In this document: piece by piece, positions 21,611 to 33,155 of the stretch
Layout of the letters: every line of letters starts with the position of its first letter
How positions within the stretch are numbered: the stretch's first letter is position 1
From: Cycas panzhihuaensis
Taxonomy: Eukaryota > Cycadophyta
Assembly (NCBI GenBank): GCA_023213395.1
Contig: CM041465.1
Coordinates: 20,584,001-20,648,000, forward strand
DNA length: 64,000 bases
Direction of reading: 5' to 3'
Made by a program: the position numbers and the translations under genes
Notes under the pieces: model-generated
Told to the model about the DNA's origin: nothing
Seen by the model: only the letters and a program-made list of their open reading frames with translations
Database searches by the model: none

Positions 21611-24600
21611 TCAGGAGAACATTCCAACCTGACCTTAATGACATTGCCAGAGGCCAAGACTATGTCTTGGGTTGCCCCCATGCACATGGCATTGCCCTCC
21701 TCGAAGTGGAGAGGGGCAAGGTCAATAAGAGGAGGTGGAATAGGATATGGGATCAGATCGGCAAGTGTGGATCCGATTATAAGGATCTTCTGGTGACCAA
21801 GCCTATGGTGACCAAAAGGTAAGTTGGGTGCAAAACTTGCTAGGTGCTCAAGCAGGGCTTCATCATCCTCGAAGTAATCCACCCCACGGATGACCTTACT
21901 TCGAGTAGAGGAAGCACTAGAGGAAGTGGAAGTAATGGGACCGTGATGGTCATCAGGTTGCTTAACTTCCTCGTGGGACTCTGAAGGAGAGTCAAAAGAA
22001 GGCTCCTTGGAAGGAGCAAAAGGCAACTCTTCGAAGCCATCACTCACGAGGGGTAGTGAAGGAGAAGAACTGACGATGGGTGGGTCAACATAAGCGATGA
22101 CATATGATACGCAGGAGTGACTAACCCCACCAATGAGAGAGATTCTAGATGGGGATCTAGAATGAGACGGGTGCGACCTACTAGTGCAGAGGAAAGAGAC
22201 GGGATGAAGACAATCCTCGTCCTCATCGCGTGACTTGTCATCACTAAATGAAGCAAGGTACTCGTAACTCCTAATGCTAATAGGGGCGAACCGCGTAAGA
22301 CTAGGGGAAGAAGATGTGGGATCTTCTTTAGATAGGTTAGGTATACTAATAGAGCAAGTCAAGGCATGTGTAGAAGGACCTCAGTTTGCCAAATTGGTGG
22401 AACGGGTTTGTTTGGTAAATGGGCGTTCGCGGGGAATCACTCTCATATGTCTGTTATGGATGAATTTAAGTTGTCCCCAAAGAGTCGAGCACACAGCTCC
22501 CATTTGGTCAAGCCATGGATGACCTAGAAGGAGGTTGTAGTTAATGTCAACGTCGAGGACTACAACATCGACAAGAACAGTCTTACCCTTAAGGGTGAGC
22601 GGGATCGCGACAGATCCCAAAGGGGTCTTCTCACTACCATCATAACCTTGGCATCACCATGGAATAGGTTCCAAGGTAGAGATACTAAGCTCTTGCATAA
22701 CACGTAAGGGCATGGAATTGATAGAAGAACCGTTGTCAATAACAGTCCTTCGAAGGGTACAATCGGGTGTATCGATAGTGATAGTGAATGGGAAGTTCCA
22801 CTGACGTTCCCTTTCATCGACGGGAGGAAGATCCTTAGGATCAAAATGAGATAATGGGTCCACAACTTTGGGTAATGCCCAAAGCGTGGATAGGCGTATC
22901 ACTTGATCCTAAAGCTTCTAGGAGGAGGGCTCGTTGCTTGGGATAACTCCTCAAAATGTCCATCAAGGACATTACTGCGGCAATAGTGTGGAGCTCCTCC
23001 ACGATGGAGAAGGGCTTACCCTTCACCGTAGGCTGGTAAGTGCCCTTCAGAAATCGTAACGACCTAGGCATATAGGAATAGCCTTAGGAAGGAGAGGTAT
23101 TTCCAGAGGAAGGTTCTCTGGAAGAGGGTCAGAAGGAGCAGAAGAAGAAGAAGCTCCTGCTACTTCCTTGGCAGCTTGGGACCACATAAGGGCATAGGAA
23201 GGAGTTGCTTCAAGCAATTGGATCACCTTCTTCCCCTTGTTCCGGGGTCACGAAGGTGATGGGGTACAATGGCTAGGGGAATGAGAGGAAGAAGACGAGT
23301 TCCAGGCACCTTTCCCTTTGTCACGGGAAGGACGAGGATCAGGCGATCTTCCTTGGTTCTGGTTATTCTTAGTTTGGGTGTTGCGATCACATTCCCCATG
23401 TTTAGGGAATAGATCCTTGTGAACTAGTTGGTCCAAATTAGGCCTTGAGGCTCGATTGGGGGAAGAGTCACGTCGAGGGGCATCCTTGGGATGCTGAGCC
23501 CTACAACACGAATCATCGTGGAAGCACTCCCCATGAATAGAGCACCACTTCTTCTCAAGCGGAGGATCTGACCTTCTCGCTTGAGAGGACTGGGCATTCC
23601 TATTCCTAGGGAGAGGAGCTTGGGTTGTTTGTTGGACTTGTTTATTGGATGTAGGAGATGAAGGGGCCTGAATCTTGAGTTCTTTCATCATACGCTCGAA
23701 TGAGCGTATGGCTAATGTGAGAGGGTCTAAAGTCCTCTCAGTCAGATGAAAGGAAGACCGGGTAGGTTATGAAGGTTTAGTATCTTTGGTTAGGGGTGGT
23801 GCCTCACGGTGCTATGAGGGCTTAAGAGGTTTCTTGAGACCATCTTGGATCTCTATAGCCTCCAACGCTAAACACTTGGCAATCGCAGAGTCGCATGTGG
23901 TCGCCTCCATTTTAAGGACTTCCACATGTACTTCGGGAGGAAGTGCATTGACGAAGAGGTCTCGCTTCAACTCCTTAGGCAATGTTGTCTTAGTGGAGTG
24001 AAGCAAGTCGTGAAATCGCCGCGCAAAGTCACGATTCATTTCATCGTGACCTTGTTTGAGTGAAAGAAGCGACTTCATTCCACTCTCAAAGGGGCGAGCT
24101 ACATCAAAATAGTTGATAAACTCATCCACCAATTGTTGGAATGAATGGATGGAATGGGCAAGGAGATGGTAAAACCACTTAAGGGCGTTACCATGTAAGG
24201 ATCGCGGGAACAATTTCATTAAAATATAGTCATAGGCCCAGTAATTGATGCATGCCATAGAGAAGCTATGCACATGCTCCACCGAGTCTTGTGACGAAGT
24301 TCTGTCGAATCTAGGAACTTCAGGGGGATGAGGTAGCAGATTAGTTCTTAATGCCTCAATGGATAGGGGTGTTAACCTAAAGTCCATGAAGGGGCATGCC
24401 CTTGCCTGGACCATAGGATCAACAAATGATGTAGCGGGTAACGAACAAGGAGTAGATGGGGGTGGCACACCCATCCCTCCTTGAGGAAATGCCCCCTACT
24501 GGGAAGAGGCATGGGGGTAGGTGCCTTGGAAGGGAGTCGGGTTCCCTTGCGAAGGCACAACAAATGGAATTGCACTGGATGCAAAACTGGGTTTTACCCA

Positions 24601-25538
24601 TATAGGCCACCCATTGGTGGAGCAACCCCATATGGGTGTAGTGGATCCACCCCATAAGCTGGGAGATGGCTTCCTCTACCTTGCCCCCAGGGTTGAGAAG
24701 TATGCCCTGGGGGAACGTAGAAAGAAACACCAACGTGTTGGTTTTGAGAGTGTGTGGGAGCAGGTCCCACATGACTGGTAGTCAAAAGACTAGTAGGACC
24801 GATAGGTCTACTAGGGAAGGTATGCACCACATTAGGGGATGGCACATTAGTTTGGCTAGGGACAGGTATGCTAACCTTCAATTGATGGAAAGACATACCA
24901 TAGGAAGATCCTGAAACACTAGGACCTCGATGAGAAACGGAAGGCACTACATGTGCCCCCACTACAGGAATAGGAAAGGAGTGGGACACATGCGTAGGCA
25001 CAAAGTGATTTGTTGTCAAAGGAAGAGTAGATGAGGATGAGGCATGTGGGGGAGGAGTAGAAGAAGAAGAGGCTACTGTACACAAACCATTCTCAAACCA
25101 TCCAGGACACGGTTGGAAGCATGCCACGTGGTGACACTCATTGAGAGCTTCAACTATGTCGACAGGAGGGGTTCCTACATACTCATAAGAGGTAGTTGGG
25201 ACCTCAAACGAGGTAGGCCCCTCAGGATGCTCCTCATAAGAGTCACCGATTGAGTGGTAAGTCTCAAGAGGAACAGATCCTTCTACTGCATGGGTAGAGG
25301 GATGGATGTTAAGAGAGTGATGCTGGTCACTTGGGTAGTAAAGGGGGTCATCACCCTCTTGGGCGGACCCTAGAATAGAGGAAGGGAAATCATTGGTTTC
25401 CAAAGTTATGGTGTGGTAGGCCCAATCAGAAGAGTATCCCTCCATAGTCAAATCGAAATCTGACAAAGGAAGAGGGTGATACTCGGGGTCTTCTAACAAT
25501 GGAGGTAGACTGCGCAAGCGATGAGAAAAGCATCGCAT
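21611..25538 (-). pseudogene. T2 gag-protease polyprotein
   Basis: The start at 25538 gives MRCFSHRLRSLPPLLEDP, conserved in T1. The N-terminal 314 codons (24594-25538) are rich in Ser, Pro, His and Thr with no known fold. The capsid region is 23812-24474: GNALKWFYHLLAHS, FINYFDVARPFESGMKSLLS, HDEMNRDFARRFHDLL. A Cys/His motif WCSIHGECFHDDSCCRAQH is at 23560-23500. A basic, Ser/Arg-rich linker follows. The retropepsin-like domain (22660-22860) has TITIDTPDCTL and VIDNGSSIN, with the catalytic Asp kept. The strand LLLGHPWLDQMGAVCSTLWG (22510-22570) matches the Tat protease C-terminal region. Frame changes lie near 24590, 23150 and 22900. Confidence 0.85.
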
Positions 25539-25690
25539 GCAAGGTCAACCAACAATGTTAGGGAAAAAGAGAGGGTGATAAAGGCACACGCGTTGGGGGC
25601 TGCCCAACGAAGAGATCAAAATAGGTGAAAAAGGATCACAAAAAGGTAGCAAAACCAATGGAAGAGAGTGGAAACTAGCTCCCTTACTCA

Positions 25691-25712
25691 TAGTCCCCAA
25701 TTTGGTTACTAG
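25691..25712 (-). other. T2 primer-binding site (degenerate)
   Basis: The minus strand directly inside the 5' LTR reads CTAGTAACCAAATTGGGGAC. It is placed and spaced like the T1 site and keeps the GGGGAC core of Tat-type primer sites. The donor tRNA cannot be identified. The leader 25539-25690 has no other feature. Confidence 0.45.
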
Positions 25713-27309
25713 TGGATGCACATCTACGAGATAGCTACCTAACTAAATAGGAATGGTAAGAGCAGTTGGTAATACGATCAAGAAAGGGACCTATAAATAG
25801 GGTAAGTACCACGCAGGGTGCCCTGTGTGCCAAAGTGCGAGTTCGGGACCTACAATGGAATATAGCTACCAAAGGGTGATCCCCCCACTTCAAACAAGAG
25901 GTGAGGAGGCGTAGGGTTAGCCTGGGTTGACCTAAGGGAAGGATCCTCCCACCCTTGGATGGCCAGAAAGGGAAGGAGAGGAACCTTCGAGGGTTTCCCT
26001 AGAGCAACGGGAAACAAAGAAGGATAGGCAAGTAAGCAGCCTATGAATGGGGTCACCTTGGTTATCCGGAACCAAGAGAACGTGAGAGAGATAACCCAAA
26101 GGAATGGGTCAAGGTGTGCCTAAGCAAACTAACCAAATGCACAAATGATAAAGAGGGAAGGAAGCTTGCACAGCAAAAGGAGGGGAAAAGGCGAGAGGGA
26201 AGGTTTCCTAAGACCTTTTCCTATAGCTAAAGCAGGTGCAAGTAACAAAGTAAATAAAGTATAAACCAAATGCAAGGTTGATTTCCAATGAGTTAATTAC
26301 TACTTATGTAAAGGAAATTCAAAAGGAAAAGGTGGAAGGGTGGAGTAAAAGCATGTACCCAGGCCAGAAGCGTGTCATGATGGTAGCGCTCCCACGGGAC
26401 ACCCAAAACTTCTCCACAAGGCGCGGCAGTCGTGGAGTATCGCAACAGATCAGAATGAGGGGCTCCCTTACCTTCCTTGGAAAAATACTAAAGTACAAAA
26501 CCAAGGAAAGAAAGAGACCAAATACTAACAATAAATGAAGTATGAAAGTACAACATACATGGAAGTACTTACTTGCAAAGGGACAAATGGAGAAAGGTCC
26601 TTTGTGCTTTCCGGACACCTGCAAGTAAACGGCAACCTCCCCCTTTCTAGAGAAAGGGTACTGACATGCAATGGAAAGATCCTAACAATACATGTCTATG
26701 TGAAACAAATATAAACTTAAATATGTATGAGTTAGTATCAACATGATGATGATAATACATAAAGGAGGACAACCCAAGCAAATGGAAAGTAACTGCTAAG
26801 CCTCAGAGTGGCCCACCTCCCGCAAAGAACAACCCCAACCTCCCCTAAAAGCCACAAGGCAGTGAGGGCAAGGCTAAGAAAGATGGCTAGAAAATAATAG
26901 CAAGAGAGTTGAAAGGAGCCAAAGAAGACCTACGGCAAGCCAGGGTGCTATGAAGAGCAAACCAGGCTGCCAGGAAAAGAGCTGGGCGAAGAACAAGTGG
27001 TCAGGACTTATGTGAGTTGCCCAGACCTAAGCACAAGCCTTCAAACCAGCACTACAACATGTGACAGCACTGATTTCAGCGGCTAAGGAAGGCCCAACAA
27101 ACCCTTATTTGAGTGCCAAGGACAGCACGAGGCAAGAGGGAAGGTTTGGGGGGCTAAAAGCCGCTTGAGGAGCATGGAAGGTGGTACAGAATCCACCCAG
27201 CTCTCTCCCAAACCCTATGTAACCCCTCTTTGCTGCTACCTTGAGCAATAAATGTAGGTAAGGAGGCACCAATAATAGGAGTAAAACAACCCAATACAAA
27301 GAGGAAAAC
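25713..27309 (-). repeat. T2 5' LTR, proximal part (left of R2)
   Basis: It starts TGGATGCACATC and is colinear with 11622-13225 of the 3' LTR. It stops at the R2 target duplication AAAAC (27305-27309) and resumes at 33156. Both LTRs share the CCCCCC tract and the GGATCC block near 25945. Confidence 0.93.
27305..27309. repeat. Target-site duplication of R2, left copy (AAAAC)
   Basis: AAAAC precedes the R2 LTR at 27310 and recurs at 33151-33155 directly after it. The uninterrupted LTRs at about 13220 and 58505 carry a single similar site. Confidence 0.95.
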
Positions 27310-27688
27310 TGTTAGGGATCCAACCCCTAACTTACCTTCTCTTATATTCTCTTATATCTTGTACTTCTTCTCTCTCTTATATCTTTATTTCTTATACTTC
27401 TTCCCTTTTCTTAATATCCCACATGCACAAGTAGAAGGTTGTGTAGTGGTCATTGAGCACTATATATATTCATGTAATATCCCACATGCATAAGGAGGCG
27501 GTTGAGTAGTAAGCATAGAGACATATATATATTTGTGTAATCCTTAGAGTAGGATATCTTGAATATCATTGTTATTTGCATGTAATTGGGAGGTTGCCCC
27601 CTCGAAGGGTATTGCAATATAAGTGCTTTTGGAGTTATTTGCCTATTATATTGGTGTGCAATTATCATTAAGGAGTGGTATCCTACCA
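27310..27688 (+). repeat. R2 5' LTR (379 bp)
   Basis: It runs TGTTAGGGATCC...GGTATCCTACCA. Compared with the 3' LTR (376 bp) there are four indels: one C near 27325, one C in a CCC run near 27403, a CA near 27427, and one C missing near 27640. I find no substitutions. Internal TCTTATAT-type repeats occur at 27340-27415. Confidence 0.95.
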
Positions 27689-27690
27689 AG

Positions 27691-27703
27691 TGGTATCAGA
27701 GCG
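27691..27703 (+). other. R2 primer-binding site, initiator-Met tRNA
   Basis: TGGTATCAGAGCG follows the LTR after two bases (AG). TGGTATCAGAGC is the standard plant initiator-methionine primer site. The 0.8-kb leader that follows (27704-28500) has no coding motif that I recognise. Confidence 0.9.
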
Positions 27704-28368
27704 GTCGATCCATTCCTTGTGGGAGAGTCAAGGTACTAAATAATCAATTTTTTCCATCATTTTTTCTCATTAGTACCTATTCTCATTTGATTTCCATTTA
27801 GTTCCTTTGCTTTTGGGGGTAGATAACACCCGCGACTACTCCTAACACCAGGGCGGTTCTCTTTTGCATTTAGATAGAGACCTGTGGTCTATAAATATCA
27901 CGAGGATCATGGTTTTGGGCTGCGCATTGTGGCTTTTCCGTCCCTTGCGTGAAGGTGGAGATCACACTCTGAATCAAGCCTTAGGCAACTCGGCTCTGAA
28001 TTGTGCCTCCACGCACTGGGTATATAGGAGGACCCCTAGATGAGCCTTCCTAGTATAGGTAACCATAGGAAACCTATTGTTTGTAGTGCCGGTGGCGGTT
28101 AGCCAGGAAGTTACTCTCCACGCACTAGAGGGGTAGTACAACTCTGAGTGGGCGTTTGCCTAAGTTGATACTATTTACGTCGGGATAAGTATATGTCGGA
28201 GGGCCTACAAACCCGGACAAGCCCATACCTAGTGTGCACAGTCGGTCTATTAGTGGGTTGTGCGCACTTAGTCGGTCGATGAGTCATTCATCATCTATTT
28301 GTTAAATCGAGTGTCTCTAGCGATCATCATCGGGTTCTTGCGCACATAGTCCGACCAACCATTGCCCA

Positions 28369-28433
28369 AAAAGCAAAAAGCAAAAAGCAAAAAAAAAGCG
28401 AAAAGCGAAAAGCAAAAAAAAAAAAAAAAAAAA
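28369..28433 (+). repeat. AAAAAGC/AAAAGCG simple repeat and A-tract in R2 leader
   Basis: Repeated AAAAAGC and AAAAGCG units run into an A-run of more than 20 bases ending at about 28433, just ahead of gag. Tract length here is likely to be poorly determined by any sequencing method. Confidence 0.85.
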
Positions 28434-28499
28434 ATCCATATTGCCTCATATTGGGGATAATCTATAGACACCCCATCAAATCCTTTTCAATCACATTTA

Positions 28500-29450
28500 C
28501 CAACCAAGATTCCAACTTAGGTCTTGTGGACTAATGGCCCTAAGATGAACCCAAGTTGGACCCAAGATCTCAATGATCTTTGTTTCACAACTTGAGAAGA
28601 TATATTACAAATCCGAATGACTTCAATGAAAAATTTGAAGCGGTAATGCTAGAGCTCACATCCATGAAACCTCTTAAGGAAGAAAAGAGTGATCTTGATG
28701 ATACTACTCACATAGGTGGGGTCACTTGGCTAAAGAAGATGAAGGTGATGATGGTAGGCGTTTTCGTCAGAACTTCCTTCCCAAGGTAGAAATCAGGAAG
28801 TTCAACGGCACGGATATGTACGCACTGGATCACCCAAATGGAACAATACTTTTCTCTTCATCAAGTTCCAATGAGATAAGAAGATCCCTCTTGCTTCTTT
28901 ACACATGGGCGAACCCTACCAATGGTACCAATGGGTTATGAAGACAATTGGTGGGCTTAGTTATCAATGGGAGGGTTTTGTCAAAGATCTTATAGCTCAA
29001 TATGGCGACACAGGATCGGGACCACTTTAACCGATTAGCTAAAGTTAGGCAGAGGGGCTGTTTCACTTATGAGAATACCAACGTCTCTCCACAAGGGTTG
29101 ATGGTCTTTGTCGGGATAAATTACTTGAGCTATACATTGGTGGGTTCTGAGATGACATCGGACATGAGTTGCGACTCTTAAAACACGATAACATCTCTCT
29201 ATTAATTTTGCTCGACACATTGAAGCAAAAATAAGGCATCCGACCCCAGCGAACATTTCGAGCGACCACAATTTCGGGTTCACGGTGTCTGACGAATGAC
29301 TTCCCAAGAGATGGATGAGAAAGCGATTGAAAGGGTTATGTTTTCGTTGTAACCAAAAGTGGAATAAAGACCATAAGTGTCTGAGCGGGCTTATTTATAA
29401 TTGAGGATGTTCAAGATGAGGAACCGATGAAGAAGCCTCATTAGAGCGGA
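28500..29450 (+). pseudogene. R2 gag
   Basis: Capsid words appear in shifting frames: NFLPKVEIRKFNGTD (about 28765), WITQMEQYFSLHQVP (about 28825), RLAKLRQRG (about 29030), then LLELYIGG-like and INFARHIEAKIRHPT (about 29200). A Cys/His knuckle CFRCNQKWNKDHKC lies at about 29340-29385, the C-x2-C-x3-W-x3-H-x-C pattern of chromovirus gag. At least four single-base frame changes separate these blocks. The longest open pieces are about 70 codons. Confidence 0.8.
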
Positions 29451-30130
29451 AAATAATGATTGTGACCCACGAGGAGGAAGAAGAAGATCGCTACTATATC
29501 GGTGCATGCCTTAGGAATTCCTCGGACACTCAAACTTATTGGGTATATTAAGAAAAGGAAGGTGGTTGTCCTCATAGATTAAGGAGTACCCATAATTTCA
29601 TTAATCGGAAACTTCTTTGAAGAACTCAAGCTGTTTCCATATCCCATCAAAATTTTCGTGTTATGGTGGCTAATGGAGGGACACTCGCTTGTGGGGAAAA
29701 TGTCACAATATCAAGTTGCAAATGGGTGACTATCACCTCTCCACTTCTATGTATGCCATTCTGTTGGAGGAGTTGATGTTGTATTAGGGGTACAATGGCT
29801 CAAACCACTAGGGACCATTCAACTAAATATGCGGAGCTCTTCATCCGATTTACTTCAAGGAATTGACTATCAATTGAATGGGATCATTCCTCCACCGACC
29901 CAAATCATCGACTCACACCGTATGGAGGCTTATTAAAAGGGTGATACAGAATCATTGCCAAATGTTATGCTCTAGAAGGTCAAGAACTTGAAGGGGACAT
30001 TCTCCAAGATGATGGTATACCAAACGACTTAAAATTGGTACTTCACCGCCATAACGGTCTTTCAAGATATTCCTCAAGGTCTTCCCCGATGCGTGACCAA
30101 GATCATAGCATTGACTGGTAGTTGGAAGTA
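29450..30130 (+). pseudogene. R2 protease and PR-RT linker remnant
   Basis: By position this should hold PR. Words such as VVGGVDVVLGVQWLK-like and GGTLACGENV-like occur near 29660-29830 in different frames, matching the C-terminal half of chromovirus PR. A clean active-site triplet is not readable. I give this region by position more than by motif. Confidence 0.45.
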
Positions 30131-30930
30131 ATCCTCCTTGTATTCGACCATCGTATCCCTACCGAAAAGAATGAAATTGAGCGACTAGTTCAAGAACTCC
30201 TTAATCTTTGGTATTATTAGGAAAGTAAAAGCACTTTTTACGCCGGTGATTTTAGTAAGAAAAAGGATGGCTCATTTCGCATGTGTGTAGACTCTGCGAG
30301 CTCAATAAGATAACCATCAAGGATAAATTTCCTATACCGGTCATTGATGAACTCTTGGATGAACTCCATGGAGCAATGTTCTTCACATCATTGGACTTAC
30401 GGTCGGATACCATCAAATCGGGATCAAAGCGGAGGATGTTCATAAAGCGCATTTCGTACACATGAAGGTCACTATGAATTTTTAGTCATGCCATTTGGCT
30501 TGACTAATGCTCCATCCACCTTTCAAGGACTCATGAATAAACTCTTTCGACCTTACTTAAGGAAGTTCATATTAGTCTTTTTGATGACATTTTGATCTTG
30601 ATTCGTGCGTGGGAAGACCATCTTGACATGTTGATAAGGCATTACGGTGCTTGCGGACAACGACTTTATGCAAAAAATCAAAATGTCAATTTGGGCAAGC
30701 GAAATAGAATATTTGGGCCATATCATCTCTCAAGAAGGAGTCAAGGTGAATCCTAAGAAAATAGCGATTATAAATGGCCTAAACCTAAAACATCAAGGGC
30801 CTTCGTGGATTCTTAGGAATCACAGGATATTATCGAAAGTTTGTTCAAGGCTATGCAAGGATTGCTTCTCCTTTAATCAATTTGTTAAAAAGGATTCTTT
30901 CCATTGGAATGATAAGGCCTCAAGCATTTG
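30130..30930 (+). pseudogene. R2 reverse transcriptase
   Basis: Readable blocks: [11 protein letters not shown] (about 30255), [20 protein letters not shown] (about 30300), FTSLDLRS (about 30385), the [19 protein letters not shown] block (about 30475), the F-F-D-D-I-L-I catalytic box (about 30575), then SEIEYLGHIISQEGVKVNPK (about 30700). Each join needs a one-base shift, and most look like single-base losses. The catalytic Asp pair is present. Confidence 0.85.
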
Positions 30931-30949
30931 AACACCTAAAGTGGCTTTA

Positions 30950-31360
30950 ACTACACACAGGTCCTTGCAACACAGTATTTTACAAAGACCTTCACCATTG
31001 AATGTGATGCATCGGGGCAAGGCATTGGAGCGATCTTAATGCAAGAAGGAAAACCTTTGGCTTTTGAAAGTCGTCGACTTACACTCAAGGAACAAGTCAA
31101 GTCCACCTATGAGAAGGAGATGTTAGCAATTCTTCATGCGGTTAGGAAATGGCGACAATATTTATTGGGAACACATTTCCAAATTAAAAGCAGACCATGA
31201 TAGCCTAAAATATTTTCTATCTCAAAGGACATCATCGAGGAGCAACAAAATGGGTCACCAAAATGCAAGCTTTTGACTTTGAAATAATATATAAAAAGGC
31301 AAGGATAATATAGTAGCGATGCTTTATCTCGTAAGGAAGAAGACTGCACTATATTCTATC
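30950..31360 (+). pseudogene. R2 RNase H
   Basis: [21 protein letters not shown] at about 31000 gives the first catalytic Asp. [20 protein letters not shown] follows with the Glu, then [13 protein letters not shown] and a DNIVA-ALSRKEED terminus near 31330. One frame change lies near 31185 and another near 31300. It is the family RNase H fused to RT; there is no additional aRNH in this element. Confidence 0.82.
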
Positions 31361-31369
31361 ACAACGATC

Positions 31370-32590
31370 AATCCCTCTTGGATAGCGATGCAAGCAAGAA
31401 TGGGATGAGGACTCCTTCTAAGCGGATCATTCAAGACCTTCAATTTGGAGTAGGGCATTCAACCCATTATACATGGTCTTCAAATATTCTACGGTATAAG
31501 AATCGAATATATATATGCCCTCACTCTAGCCTTAAGGGGCAAATTTTAAATGATGCACATGCCTCTCCAGCAGCAGGTCACTCGGGGTTCCGACGAACAT
31601 ACCACCGCTTAAAAGCAGTCTTTCTTTTGGAAGGACAAAAGGAGATGTAAAGAGATATGTTTCCTCATGTGAAGTTTGTCAGCGACATAAGATGTAAGCA
31701 GTCAAGTCTCCGGGATTCCCTTCCCATACCAAATCAACGATGGGAAGAAATTTCTATGGACTTCATCGTGGGTCTGCCCAAGTCAGAAGGAAAAGATGCT
31801 ATACTGGTGGTTGTTGATAGGCTAACTAAATATGCTCATTTATGTGGCATTCGAGGCCACATATAAGGCAAAACAAATTTTGAGGTCTTTTTAAAGGATA
31901 TACACGGGTTGCAGCATGCCCAAATGTATAGTCAGTGATCGGGATCCCAAGTTTACGAAACTCTTCCATCTACTTGGTACTAAAGCGACAATGAGCTCAC
32001 CTACCATCCACAAACGGATGGACAAACCGAGGTGGTTAATAAGTGCCTTGAAGGATACCTTGATTGTTATGCTTGAGATAGCGAGGCAGTGGCATCATTG
32101 GCTTCCCTTAGCAGAATGGTGGTATAATACAACCTATCATGCATCAATAGGAATGACTCCGTTCCAAGCATTATATGGCTATGAACCACCCACACTTAAA
32201 AACTATGCCATAATCAGTTCTAAGGTTCAAGCGAAGACCACATCCAACAAATAACACATATTCTTAAGCTACTCAAGGAAAATTTGAACCTTGCACGAAA
32301 TCGGATGAAACAACAGATAAAGGCGAAGTGAGCAGGCATTTCAACCGGTGATTGGGTATACTTACGGTTTGCAGCGTATAAGCAAGAATCTCTCAAACGG
32401 AATGGGAAACATAAGTTACAACCTCGATTTTATGGGCCTTACAAAATTCTCAAGAAGATTGGTGAAGTTGCATATGCCTTGGACTTACCACCACTATCAA
32501 GGATCCATAATGTCTTTCATGTTTCATGTCTCAAGAAGGTAATTGGGCAACAGTACAAGTTCAAGCAATTACCTATATTAAATGAGGAGG
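31370..32590 (+). pseudogene. R2 integrase
   Basis: The zinc-binding module has ASPAAGHSGFRRTYHRLK (31560-31610) and a following CEVCQRHK pair in another frame. The core has [18 protein letters not shown] and [10 protein letters not shown] (31755-31850), CIVSDRDPKFT (31920) and [10 protein letters not shown]-like (about 32010). WYNTTYHASIGMTPFQALYG is at 32120. A GPYKILKKIG-like C-terminal module lies near 32435, followed by DLPPLSRIHNVFHVSCLKKV (32480). Most frames are disrupted by single-base indels, but all three catalytic positions can be placed. Confidence 0.82.
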
Positions 32591-32599
32591 GCAACTTCA

Positions 32600-32730
32600 A
32601 CTCATTCCAGAATGTATCATCGAACGAAGAATTCGACATCTACGATACAGACAAATCATTGAGTATCTCATCAAATGGAAACAACTTCCGAGAAGATGCA
32701 ACTGGGAGAATGAACAATTTGTCCTAGAGC
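32600..32730 (+). pseudogene. R2 chromodomain at integrase C-terminus
   Basis: In the frame starting near 32612 the sequence reads CIIERRIRHLRYRQIIEYLI, then KWKQLPR and a W-E-N-E-Q-F-V-L-E-H-stop end. The Y-L-I-K-W-K core followed by L-P and a later Trp is the chromovirus chromodomain pattern. It is out of frame with the upstream integrase C-terminus by one base. Confidence 0.78.
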
Positions 32731-32758
32731 ACTGAGATCACCAAGCTTTGAGGCAAAG

Positions 32759-32774
32759 CTTTTTAAGGGGACTT
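32759..32774 (+). other. R2 polypurine tract
   Basis: TTTTTAAGGGGACT lies immediately upstream of the 3' LTR start at 32775, as expected for plus-strand priming. Confidence 0.8.
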
Positions 32775-33150
32775 TGTTAGGGATCCAACCCTAACTTACC
32801 TTCTCTTATATTCTCTTATATCTTGTACTTCTTCTCTCTCTTATATCTTTATTTCTTATACTTCTTCCTTTTCTTAATATCCCACATGCAAGTAGAAGGT
32901 TGTGTAGTGGTCATTGAGCACTATATATATTCATGTAATATCCCACATGCATAAGGAGGCGGTTGAGTAGTAAGCATAGAGACATATATATATTTGTGTA
33001 ATCCTTAGAGTAGGATATCTTGAATATCATTGTTATTTGCATGTAATTGGGAGGTTGCCCCCTCGAAGGGTATTGCAATATAAGTGCTTTTCGGAGTTAT
33101 TTGCCTATTATATTGGTGTGCAATTATCATTAAGGAGTGGTATCCTACCA
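32775..33150 (+). repeat. R2 3' LTR (376 bp)
   Basis: It is identical to the 5' LTR except for four small indels and ends CCTACCA before the AAAAC duplication at 33151. Confidence 0.95.
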
Positions 33151-33155
33151 AAAAC
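33151..33155. repeat. Target-site duplication of R2, right copy (AAAAC)
   Basis: Matches 27305-27309. Confidence 0.95.

Larger units (their letters stand above)
27310..33150 (+). mobile_element. R2: complete 5.84-kb Reina-like chromovirus in the T2 LTR
   Basis: LTRs at 27310-27688 and 32775-33150 begin TGTTAGG and end CCTACCA. The element has an initiator-Met primer site, a polypurine tract and AAAAC duplications. Internal order on the plus strand: leader with an A-rich tract, gag with a CFRCNQKW knuckle, PR-like remnant, RT, RNase H, INT and a chromodomain. It is the youngest insertion seen here: its LTRs show no base substitutions, only four indels. Despite that, the coding frames are broken every few hundred bases by single-base indels. 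Short LTRs, F-F-D-D in RT and the chromodomain fit a Reina-like chromovirus; the exact clade is an inference. Confidence 0.95.

Noticed and set aside
27691-27703. tRNA gene fragment (TGGTATCAGAGC)
   Set aside because: It is the retrotransposon primer-binding site; there is no cloverleaf around it. The same holds at 42709 and 35832.
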